Part shown: positions 7,538 through 14,156 of the stretch, in pieces
Position numbering within the stretch: position 1 is the stretch's first letter
How the letters are laid out: every line of letters begins with the position of its first letter
Assembly (NCBI GenBank): GCA_003123965.1
Contig: NNSL01000245.1
Coordinates: 1-16,503 of the forward strand
Direction: 5' to 3'
From: Balneolaceae bacterium SMO_bin1
GTDB taxonomy: Bacteria > Bacteroidota > Rhodothermia > Balneolales > Balneolaceae
Length of the DNA: 16,503 nucleotides
Notes under the pieces: generated by a model
Told to the model about the DNA's origin: nothing
What the model saw: the letters and a program-made list of their open reading frames with translations, nothing else
Database searches by the model: none
Made by a program: the position numbers and the translations under genes

Positions 7538-8266
7538 CTATCTGGTTGATCTTGCGACAGCTACGATTTTTTCGTCTTCAAGACGGCACAGCTGGTGCAG
7601 ATTCTCAGGCTTTTTTAAGCCCATCAATTTTGATTCTACCGTATCACCCACGCTACATTCTGATCGAAATTCGATGTCAATTTCACGGATGGTATGAGGG
7701 TGTTCCAGTGTCGCCAGTGCCCATTCAATATACTTTACATTATTCACATGCCGATTCATATCCAGATCACTGCGCCTTACGTGAAATCTTCTTGAGTTAT
7801 TTGGAATATCCGAATTAACGTTTAGGCGCTCTTTTTTTATCTCCAGCACATGTTCGCTCTGGCTGGGGGCCATCGCTAAAATTTCATCCGGAATACGCAC
7901 CGGGCGCCGTGTATCTAAATCGAGCATAAGCCAATAGCTGAGGCAGCGCCCAATTTCATTACCGGTATTATCGAGAATACGAAAGTCGCGATAGGCGCGT
8001 AGCTGGTCGCCACCGGTGGGCCATGTTTCTATGGTGATGGTGTCTCTCCATTCGGGCAGTTGATCAATCTGCAGGTGCAGCCGGTGCAATATCCAGGTGA
8101 GGTTTTGCTCATTTAGTTGCGAGATATCAAAATTGAGTTCAAGTGCGTTATTTCCCGCAACTTCCTGTAACAGGTAACAAATGGCAGGTAATGTTACTTG
8201 ACCTTCTGGTGAAACTTCTGATGCCCGAATCTTAAACGTTTCACGATATCGCTTGCTTGAACTCAT
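7538..8266 (-). CDS. Acyl-ACP thioesterase (FatA/FatB-like, double hotdog)
   Basis: This 242-residue protein hydrolyses acyl-acyl carrier protein to free fatty acid and ACP. The N-terminal hotdog (about 1-135) has VTLPAICYLLQEVAGNNA and WILHRLHLQI. The C-terminal hotdog (about 155-242) has SDLDMNRHVNNVKYIEWAL, where D169, N171 and H173 match the catalytic D-x-N-x-H of plant and bacterial acyl-ACP thioesterases (PF01643). The length fits bacterial members. The ATG at 8266 gives a normal start. It is the last gene of a probable minus-strand unit after the DUF1801 gene (40-base gap). The chain-length preference and cellular role (membrane remodelling or lipid signalling) cannot be read from the sequence. 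Confidence 0.92.
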   Translation of the reverse strand: MSSSKRYRETFKIRASEVSPEGQVTLPAICYLLQEVAGNNALELNFDISQLNEQNLTWILHRLHLQIDQLPEWRDTITIETWPTGGDQLRAYRDFRILDNTGNEIGRCLSYWLMLDLDTRRPVRIPDEILAMAPSQSEHVLEIKKERLNVNSDIPNNSRRFHVRRSDLDMNRHVNNVKYIEWALATLEHPHTIREIDIEFRSECSVGDTVESKLMGLKKPENLHQLCRLEDEKIVAVARSTR

Positions 8267-8306
8267 AAATCCGGGAAGAATTATTAGTTAGATGTCCGGC
8301 AATTTC

Positions 8307-8732
8307 TCAGGTAGAAGTCTCATACTTATCTCTCATGTATTTCACCGATTCTTCAATAAGTTCCTGTAGAATATTGAGGTCAATGTCTTCAAGCTTGTTT
8401 ATATACAAACACGATTTGCCGGTTTTGTGCTTCCCAAGTTGATTCAGGAGTTCTTGATATCGGGTAAAGCCGGCCATGATATAAAGGCTAAAATTACGTT
8501 TTCGGGGCGAAAATCCCGTAAGAAACCAATCGCCTTCACGTCCGCTATCGTAGACATAATGATAGCTGCCAAAACCAATAATACTGTCGCCCCACATTTT
8601 GGGCTCGCAATTGGTTATGCTTTTCATAAGATCCAGCAGCTCAAAGCTATCGTTGCGTTTTTGTTCACTTTCAATGGCGTTTAAAAAGTCGGTAACGCTT
8701 TGTTGGTTGGGTTTGGTTTTTAATTCAGCCAT
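8307..8732 (-). CDS. DUF1801 family protein
   Basis: This 141-residue soluble protein belongs to the DUF1801 (YdhG/YdeI-like) family. Typical features are the N-terminal SVTDFLNAIESEQKRNDSFEL helix pair, MKSITNCEPKMWGDSIIGFGSYHY with the conserved MWG...IGFG core, a FSPRKRNFSLYI strand region and a C-terminal GKSCLYINKLEDID segment. The length is typical. Function is unknown; structural relatives suggest a small-molecule or iron-related role in some members, but nothing here decides it. It sits between UPF0182 (39-base gap) and the thioesterase (40-base gap) on the same strand, so it may be co-transcribed, although the gaps are long for a tight operon. No signal peptide or membrane segment is present. 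Confidence 0.88.
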   Translation of the reverse strand: MAELKTKPNQQSVTDFLNAIESEQKRNDSFELLDLMKSITNCEPKMWGDSIIGFGSYHYVYDSGREGDWFLTGFSPRKRNFSLYIMAGFTRYQELLNQLGKHKTGKSCLYINKLEDIDLNILQELIEESVKYMRDKYETST

Positions 8733-8771
8733 ACAAATAACCTGTTAGGTTTTGGTTGATGGTAATATGGC

Positions 8772-9620
8772 CTACTGCTCATCAAGCAGGTCTTGAATTT
8801 CCTGCATTCGTTGGCCAAATGTTTCCCAGTCGCTGTTTTGCAGGGCGGTTTGTAGTTCTTGCCATAGCGTTCTGAATTCCTCCAGCTGCTGGGTTTGCGG
8901 AGCCGGCGGCTGGGGTTGCCGCAGTGTATCTTGCTGTACCGGTACGGTAGTTGGAGTTACTTCAGAAATGCGCTCTTCGGGAGCCTTTCCAAAGAGAGCT
9001 TCAATAGCAAGGTCAAGCGTAGGCTCCATCACTACCCGCTCACCGGCGGTAACGATGACTCGCTGCAGCTGCGGAATGTCCACGCCTTCAGCGATAAGAA
9101 ACACCGGTTCAACATATATAAATGAATTGGCAAGAGGGATAATCATAAGGTTGCCGCGAATTACCCGCGAGCCGCGCTGATCCCAGAGAGCCAGCTGCCG
9201 TGATATTTCGGTATCCTGGTCAATTTTGGCTTCAATTTGCGCGGGACCGAGGAACAGGCGCTCTTTCGGCAGCTCAAACACTTCAACTTGTCCATATTCG
9301 GGGAAGTCGGATTTAGCGGCCATCCATGAAATCATATTATCCCTATTGTTGGGCGTAAGCGGACTAATGAGCAAATACTGCAGCTCTTCTTCGCCGGGCA
9401 ACTTGGTTAAAATATAATACGGTTCCATTTTTATCTGCTGGCCGCCGTACTTTTCGTTGGGCCGCGTCCACAGGTCTTCGTTGTTGTAAAACACCTGGGG
9501 TGTGGTCATGTGATACTTATTGTAAATATCCATCTGTACTTTGAACAGTTGCTCGGGGTACCGTACGTGCTGTTTCAGGTTTCCGGGCATTGCGTCAAGC
9601 GGTTCAAACAGATTGGGAAA
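8772..9620 (-). CDS. UPF0182 protein, C-terminal part after the second frameshift
   Basis: The frame resumes with NLFEPLDAMPGNLKQHVRYPEQLF, here quoted only as its landmarks RYPEQLF, YHMTTPQVFYNNEDLW and EPYYI. It continues through FLLISPLTP-like and NRDNMISWMAAKSD segments and GNLMIIPLANSFIYVEPVFLIAE, all standard for the family's C-terminal half. A proline- and glutamine-rich linker and a final helical segment (WQELQTALQNSDWETFGQRM) end the protein. The ATG at 9590 is internal to the family domain and is not expected to be a real start. Confidence 0.85.
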   Translation of the reverse strand, partial: FPNLFEPLDAMPGNLKQHVRYPEQLFKVQMDIYNKYHMTTPQVFYNNEDLWTRPNEKYGGQQIKMEPYYILTKLPGEEELQYLLISPLTPNNRDNMISWMAAKSDFPEYGQVEVFELPKERLFLGPAQIEAKIDQDTEISRQLALWDQRGSRVIRGNLMIIPLANSFIYVEPVFLIAEGVDIPQLQRVIVTAGERVVMEPTLDLAIEALFGKAPEERISEVTPTTVPVQQDTLRQPQPPAPQTQQLEEFRTLWQELQTALQNSDWETFGQRMQEIQDLLDEQ

Positions 9621-9958
9621 ATATCGCGGTACACATTAAGTATGGGATCCTCTTCATCAGCGACGTAAAAATCAACGCTTCCGTTGTAGGCATCAACCAC
9701 AATCTTTACCGAATTGCGGATGTAGTTGTATTGGCCCTCAAAAGATTCGGAATAGGGAAAATCTTCTGAAGTCGTATAGGCATCTTGAATCCAGTATAGT
9801 TTGCCTTCGCTGAGTACGAGGTACGGATCATCCTGTAGCTGCAAGAAGGGAGCTATTTTCTTAACGCGGCTCTGAATGTTTTTCCAAAACTGGATTTTGC
9901 TGCCCTCGCGCAGATAGTCGGTTAGAAGAAGGTTAAAGTCGCCAAATTCCCATGCAAA
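9575..9958 (-). CDS. UPF0182 protein, middle part between the two frameshifts
   Basis: The frame is open from the first break to a TGA at 9577-9575. It reads FAWEFGDFNLLLTDYLREG, then KIAPFLQLQDDPYLVLSEGK and WIQDAYTTSEDFPYS, the central conserved block of UPF0182 proteins. A TTG at 9844 is only an internal codon. The final residues (ICLNRLTQCPET) are out-of-frame after the second break at 9618-9621. Confidence 0.82.
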   Translation of the reverse strand, partial: FAWEFGDFNLLLTDYLREGSKIQFWKNIQSRVKKIAPFLQLQDDPYLVLSEGKLYWIQDAYTTSEDFPYSESFEGQYNYIRNSVKIVVDAYNGSVDFYVADEEDPILNVYRDIFPICLNRLTQCPET

Positions 9959-11514
9959 AGCAGCTGCTCAAAAAAACCGTCTATTGAAACGCCGCCGGTG
10001 CCTTCGTAATTGGTGTATACGTTTTGATCGCCCCGCGGGTAATCAAGTTCTTGCACATCAGTATTTACAAGTTTGTAATCCGGATCATTTTCGCCATAGT
10101 ATATGGCCGCCTGCTCGGTGTTAAGAGCCGGATCTTCTGAAACGGGGGGCAAGTCTTTAATGACGAGCCGGGGATCGCCCTGTGGACCAATTTCTGCCAC
10201 GGGGCTCATTACCAGACCGTAGCCGTGGGTATACTGCAGGTGTTGGTTCACCCACGTTTGCGCCTGTTCAGGCAATTCTGAGGAGAGCTCGCGGGCTGCA
10301 ACCATCATTTGTTTGTAGCCTTCGCTGGTTTGATAGCGATCTAGGTGTACATTAAAAAACTGGTAATAGAGCCGAATTTCCTGCAGCTGGCGGTACGTTT
10401 GAATGATGAGCCGGGGATCCCAGAGGCGGATATTCTGGAGAGTGGAAATATTGTCCTGAATGGTTGAAAAGGTCAGGGTGTCATCAGCATTGTAATTGCG
10501 TTCATTGAACGTATCCAGATCATATGCCTGGCGGGTCAGATCAATATTATTTTCCAAATAGGGGGTTTCAAGATCAAGCTCATTTGGTTCAACCGAAAAT
10601 TTTTGAATGGCCGGAGGGAGCAGTATTTGACCAACAATGCTGATGGCCAGCATGATTAAACCACCCTTAAATAACCACCCAAAACGAGACCGGAAAGTTT
10701 GAAAAAAGGCGATGCCCGAAAGCAGCAGGCAGCCAATGGCCATCACCCATAATACGGGTAGTACCACCGTTATATCAGTGTAGCCGGCTCCAAAAACAAC
10801 ACCAGTCGTATCGTATAATAAAGCGTAGCGCTCAAGGTAAAATCCCCAGCTAAGCAGCAGAAGCCAAATGCCAATATTAATGCTTATGTGCTTACGTACG
10901 GGCGGAGATACCTGTACGTTGGAGTCGGATTCTGATTTCTCCAGCGAAAGCGCACCTGTAGCCAGATAAAGCACCAGTAAAATGAGGGTCACAAAAAAGA
11001 CGAGCACAATCAGGCTGTTCTGTATGGTTTCTATAAAAGGCAATCGGAACAGGTAAAAACCGATATCGTGACCGAAAATAGGATCGGTGCTGCCAACAAG
11101 CTCGTTCCAATGGAAGCGGAAATAGGCATCCCAGCGCATGAAAAATGCGAATGAAAAAAATACACAAAGCATGCTGCCGGCCGTGTATAAGTACTTGCGA
11201 ATTTGCCGATTGCTGAAACGGGTTAAGTTAACCTGCCCAAATGGAGTGCGTCCCAGGTTTAAGTCTATATAGGGTATACGCTTGCTCAAAAAGTAGAGGT
11301 TGGGCAATACATAAAGCAGCGAAACAATTAATGCTCCAAAGAAAAGCAGGAACTGCGTGCCTTTGATAGTCCAGAAAACTTGGTCGTAGCCGAGGCTTTC
11401 AAGCCATAACCACTCTACAATCCAGTCGGAGAATGCGGCTGTTAGAATTATAAAAAATGTGATGATACCGACCCAGAATAAGAGTCTTGATCTGCCTTTG
11501 TTGGAGGATGCCAT
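9922..11514 (-). CDS. UPF0182 protein, N-terminal membrane part
   Basis: This frame covers the membrane domain and the start of the extracytoplasmic domain. Seven hydrophobic segments are visible, beginning LLFWVGIITFFIIL and ending GGLIMLAISIVGQILLPPAI. They are followed by YLENNIDLTRQAYDLD and a segment with NIRLWDPRLIIQTYRQLQEIR, typical of UPF0182. DQNVYTNYEGTGGVSIDGFFEQLL is the family signature just before the break. The last residues (HGNLATLTFF) arise from the missing T at 9956-9959 and should read FAWEFGDFNLLL. Confidence 0.88.
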   Translation of the reverse strand: MASSNKGRSRLLFWVGIITFFIILTAAFSDWIVEWLWLESLGYDQVFWTIKGTQFLLFFGALIVSLLYVLPNLYFLSKRIPYIDLNLGRTPFGQVNLTRFSNRQIRKYLYTAGSMLCVFFSFAFFMRWDAYFRFHWNELVGSTDPIFGHDIGFYLFRLPFIETIQNSLIVLVFFVTLILLVLYLATGALSLEKSESDSNVQVSPPVRKHISINIGIWLLLLSWGFYLERYALLYDTTGVVFGAGYTDITVVLPVLWVMAIGCLLLSGIAFFQTFRSRFGWLFKGGLIMLAISIVGQILLPPAIQKFSVEPNELDLETPYLENNIDLTRQAYDLDTFNERNYNADDTLTFSTIQDNISTLQNIRLWDPRLIIQTYRQLQEIRLYYQFFNVHLDRYQTSEGYKQMMVAARELSSELPEQAQTWVNQHLQYTHGYGLVMSPVAEIGPQGDPRLVIKDLPPVSEDPALNTEQAAIYYGENDPDYKLVNTDVQELDYPRGDQNVYTNYEGTGGVSIDGFFEQLLLHGNLATLTFF

Positions 11515-11675
11515 ATGAGAGAGCTGAATTTCTATTGCTTTGACCAAATATAAGGCAGAGAATGGAGTTGACAAATTGGATTAACAACAAAATAACGAAC
11601 ACTGCAGGCGTCACTTTTTTATTTGCTTGAACCTTTGTACCCTTTACAAAATTAATTTTTTCCACTGCTTTTAAT

Positions 11676-12695
11676 ATGGATCTACGAATGCTGGAGCTTG
11701 TTGCTCCTACCCAAACTGCACAGGAAGCCCGCGATATGCTTAAGGATGAAAACATCATTGGCATGTGGGTAGATAATTGGGAAGATGATCGCACGGTGCT
11801 GCGGGCCTTGCTTAGCGTGGAGCAAACCGAAACAGTTTCGGATAAGTTGAGCGAGAAGTTTGGTGGTGCAGAGGGGTTTCGCATTATGCTGTATGCAGTA
11901 GAGGCGACAATTCCCCGCCCAGAAACTGAAGACGAAGAGGTAAGCGAAACCGAATCTGAAGGGCCTGGACGAGTTAGTCGCGAAGAACTTTATTCTGATA
12001 TTACCAGCAGCGCCAAATTATCTCCGGTGTACATAAGCATGGTGGTGCTTTCAACACTTGTGGCCGGCGTAGGAATGATTCTTGATGATGTTGCAACGGT
12101 GATCGGAGCCATGGTTATAGCGCCGCTGCTTGCTCCAAACGTATCGCTGGCTCTGGCTATTACACTGGGTGATGTTGATCTGGGCCTCAATTCGTTAAAG
12201 GCGAATGCTACCGGCCTGTTCGCTGCACTTGGGGTAGCTTTGCTAATGGGGTTGGTGCTTACGGTGGATATAAGTTCCGACCAAATAATTAGCCGAACTA
12301 TGGTAAGTCTTGAACATATTATTATTGCATTGGCTGCGGGTAGTGCTGGAGTACTGGCTTTTACGCGGGGTGTACCTGGAACCATTGTTGGCGTAATGGT
12401 AGCTGTTGCTTTGCTGCCGCCGTTGGTTGATGTTGGGCTCTTGCTTGGGGCAGGTTATACCCGGCTAGCGATAGGAGCTGGAATTTTAACTTTTACGAAC
12501 CTGATCTGTATTAATTTAGCCGGTGTACTTACATTTCTCGTGCAGGGGGTGCGGCCTCGGAATTGGTGGGATGAAAAGAAAGCAAAGAAAGCAACCCGTA
12601 TAGCCATTGCCACCTGGTTTATATTGTTGATTATATTCGCATTCATCATTTGGTACTGGGGTGCCACGGATGTACAGTCTATGATGCCGGAGTAG
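11676..12695 (+). CDS. DUF389 family integral membrane protein
   Basis: This 339-residue protein belongs to DUF389 (TIGR00341/TIGR00271), inner-membrane proteins of unknown function. A soluble N-terminal domain (about 1-75) is followed by an acidic linker of E, T and S, then about six membrane helices from residue 115. The first contains ISMVVLSTLVAGVGMILDD and VATVIGAMVIAPLLAPNVSLALA, the most conserved family block. GVPGTIVGVMVAVALLPPLVDVGLLLG is the second conserved block. The ATG at 11676 is used; an in-frame ATG lies four codons later. No Shine-Dalgarno is seen. The next gene starts seven bases after the stop, so the two are surely co-transcribed. It is divergent from the UPF0182 gene. 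Confidence 0.92.
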   Translation: MDLRMLELVAPTQTAQEARDMLKDENIIGMWVDNWEDDRTVLRALLSVEQTETVSDKLSEKFGGAEGFRIMLYAVEATIPRPETEDEEVSETESEGPGRVSREELYSDITSSAKLSPVYISMVVLSTLVAGVGMILDDVATVIGAMVIAPLLAPNVSLALAITLGDVDLGLNSLKANATGLFAALGVALLMGLVLTVDISSDQIISRTMVSLEHIIIALAAGSAGVLAFTRGVPGTIVGVMVAVALLPPLVDVGLLLGAGYTRLAIGAGILTFTNLICINLAGVLTFLVQGVRPRNWWDEKKAKKATRIAIATWFILLIIFAFIIWYWGATDVQSMMPE

Positions 12696-12701
12696 GATTT
12701 T

Positions 12702-13055
12702 ATGACAAAACCCATTTATAGATACAACCCACGGCTCGACCGGCTTGAACGGTGGCTGAACTATGAGTTGTCGGCAGGTACGCTGTTTATGGTAAGCTTT
12801 TTCTATGGTTTTGCATTTTACCTGCTCGGCATCGCCATTATAATATTTGTGCCCTACATGGTGTATGTGCTGCTTAAAGAAAAACGGTTTGGATGGCTTG
12901 GTTCTTTCGCAGTTCTGATTTTAATGCCCGGCATTTTAAGTTCAATTTTTTTGAGCGGCAGCATGTGGAGTTTCGTAGTTAATTACTCCATAATAGGGCT
13001 ATTTTTTTTCTACTGTTTTGCGCTTAAGCTCACAATTCCCCAGTGGAGGGATTAA
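12702..13055 (+). CDS. Small membrane protein of unknown function
   Basis: I do not recognise this 117-residue protein. After a polar, positively charged N-terminus (about 1-25) there are three hydrophobic segments: about 26-60 (long enough for one or two helices, with a polar break), 65-85 and 90-112. The stretch LLKEKRFGW between helices is basic, consistent with a cytoplasmic loop. It starts six bases after the DUF389 stop and has its own ATG, so it is likely a partner in the same transcript. Its physical linkage to DUF389 is the only clue to its role. Confidence 0.75.
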   Translation: MTKPIYRYNPRLDRLERWLNYELSAGTLFMVSFFYGFAFYLLGIAIIIFVPYMVYVLLKEKRFGWLGSFAVLILMPGILSSIFLSGSMWSFVVNYSIIGLFFFYCFALKLTIPQWRD

Positions 13056-13076
13056 TAGAATCAAATAAAGAATAAG

Positions 13077-13106
13077 TGATGACCCATCTGCAGGCTCAGG
13101 TCATCA
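13077..13106. terminator. Possible hairpin between converging genes
   Basis: An 8-bp perfect stem (TGATGACC 13077-13084 with GGTCATCA 13099-13106) with a 14-base loop lies between the small membrane protein and the converging universal stress protein. It overlaps the latter's stop codon. Neither side has a good T/U tract, so it is at best a weak or bidirectional terminator. Confidence 0.3.
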
Positions 13107-13944
13107 TCAATACCGGAGAAAGAATATAGGTAAGCATAATTTCCATCGAGCCCTCCTGTAAAAAAGGTTGATTCTTGGGTATAACTATGAGACCTGAAGG
13201 CTGAGAATTAATGGTATTAACAAAATCACGAAGGTTGGGCTTTTTCATCACTTTAACGCGAATCCGAATTTGCGCATCATCAATTAGCTGCTCTAAATCG
13301 GTATCGCGCTCGCTATCGGTCTGCTCGTGTTTAACAACAATAATAGTGAGCTGGGACCGGTTCTCTTTTGCGAGTGAGAGCGCAAGTCGCAAACCGTTAT
13401 GACTTTCTTCAGAAGCATCATAAACGGCGGTTATTGAATGGCGAAGATTTAGGCGTTCTTTAAGAATAAGCACCGGTTTTTCTGCTTTACGTATAACGGC
13501 TTTCGCCGTTGAACCAAGCTTATTGCGTGATTTATAAGATCGCCCACGCCGACCAATCGTAATCAAATCGGCATCTTTTGCAGCCTCGAGCACTTTCTCG
13601 GCTACGCGGCCGTGCACGCTTTGCCATGAGTGGCTCACCTCATTCCTGCGGCTGATATATTTCAACTGTTGCCTGAGCCGGCTTTCGAGAGTTTCGAGTT
13701 GATGTTTCAAGGCATCTTGTTCAAACCCCTGCGTTTCGCCCGTAAGCTCGTTTACAGTTTGAACTGTTGGCAACCGGCTGATTTGATTCCAGTGTTCCTC
13801 GTGTACGAACAAGCCGCGAATTTCGCTTTCCATAATTCGGGCAAGTGCGGCCGCCGATTCCAGTGCGGCGCGGCTCGTTTCCGAGGTGTCTACAGCCACC
13901 AGAATTCGTCTAAATAGAATGCTGCGATCCTGATTGTCAGCCAT
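13096..13944 (-). CDS. Tandem universal stress protein (UspA family)
   Basis: This 282-residue protein carries two UspA domains in tandem. The first (about 12-162) has RRILVAVDTSETS at its N-terminus and the complete nucleotide-binding motif G-x2-G-x9-G-S at residues 131-145 (GRRGRSYKSRNKLGS), so it probably binds ATP. The second (about 168-282) has VYDASEESHNGLRLAL but lacks that motif, ending IVIPKNQPFLQEG...ILSPVLMMT, so it is probably a non-binding partner. Universal stress proteins support survival under starvation and redox stress. It starts two bases after the LonB-type protease stop (TAA tt ATG), so the pair is co-transcribed and possibly translationally coupled. It converges on the small membrane protein. 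Confidence 0.93.
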   Translation of the reverse strand: MADNQDRSILFRRILVAVDTSETSRAALESAAALARIMESEIRGLFVHEEHWNQISRLPTVQTVNELTGETQGFEQDALKHQLETLESRLRQQLKYISRRNEVSHSWQSVHGRVAEKVLEAAKDADLITIGRRGRSYKSRNKLGSTAKAVIRKAEKPVLILKERLNLRHSITAVYDASEESHNGLRLALSLAKENRSQLTIIVVKHEQTDSERDTDLEQLIDDAQIRIRVKVMKKPNLRDFVNTINSQPSGLIVIPKNQPFLQEGSMEIMLTYILSPVLMMT

Positions 13945-13946
13945 AA

Positions 13947-14156
13947 TTACTCGCGTCCATCTTCGGCAGATTTAGCAAATGCAATTCGCCGATCTGCTAA
14001 TTGATTAAGTTTATCGGTAATAATGTTGTTGATTGTGCCTTTCGGGTAAGAGCCGTCGGCGCGCTGTTCTCCCATTTCCATATCTGTTAACAGTTCCATG
14101 CCCTCATCTATAGTCTCTACCGAGTAAATATGGAACTTATCGGCCTGCACGGCTTT
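13947..14156 (-). CDS. LonB-type protease, C-terminal end after the frameshifts
   Basis: This frame continues AVQADKFHIYSVETIDEGMELLTDMEMGEQ and ends with a helical tail. The landmarks KFHIYSVETIDEGMELL and ADGSYPKGTINN match the usual C-terminus of COG1067 proteases (family form: FHIYPVETVDEGIELLTG then a G-x-Y-P-x-G segment). As a separate 67-residue protein it would have no function of its own. Confidence 0.82.
   Translation of the reverse strand, partial: KAVQADKFHIYSVETIDEGMELLTDMEMGEQRADGSYPKGTINNIITDKLNQLADRRIAFAKSAEDGRE

Larger units (their letters stand above)
8772..11514 (-). pseudogene. UPF0182 family membrane protein, two one-base frameshifts
   Basis: Read as one gene this is a 914-residue UPF0182 (COG1615) integral membrane protein with seven N-terminal membrane helices and a large extracytoplasmic domain; its role is unknown. 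It is split by two one-base deletions, each in an AAAA run on the plus strand (TTTT in the gene): 9956-9959 and 9618-9621. Adding one T at each restores EQLLFAWEFGDFNLLL and DIFPNLFEPLDAMPGNL, which read like family proteins. The span of 2,743 bases plus two is 2,745, an exact multiple of three. The start is placed at the ATG at 11514 (MASSNKGRS); a TTG at 11574 would add 20 residues that do not look like the family. It is divergent from the DUF389 gene. Sequence error is the simplest explanation. Confidence 0.87.

Noticed and set aside
10892..11167. 91-residue minus-strand frame inside the UPF0182 gene
   Set aside because: It is an alternative frame of a conserved membrane region; the UPF0182 frame is continuous here.
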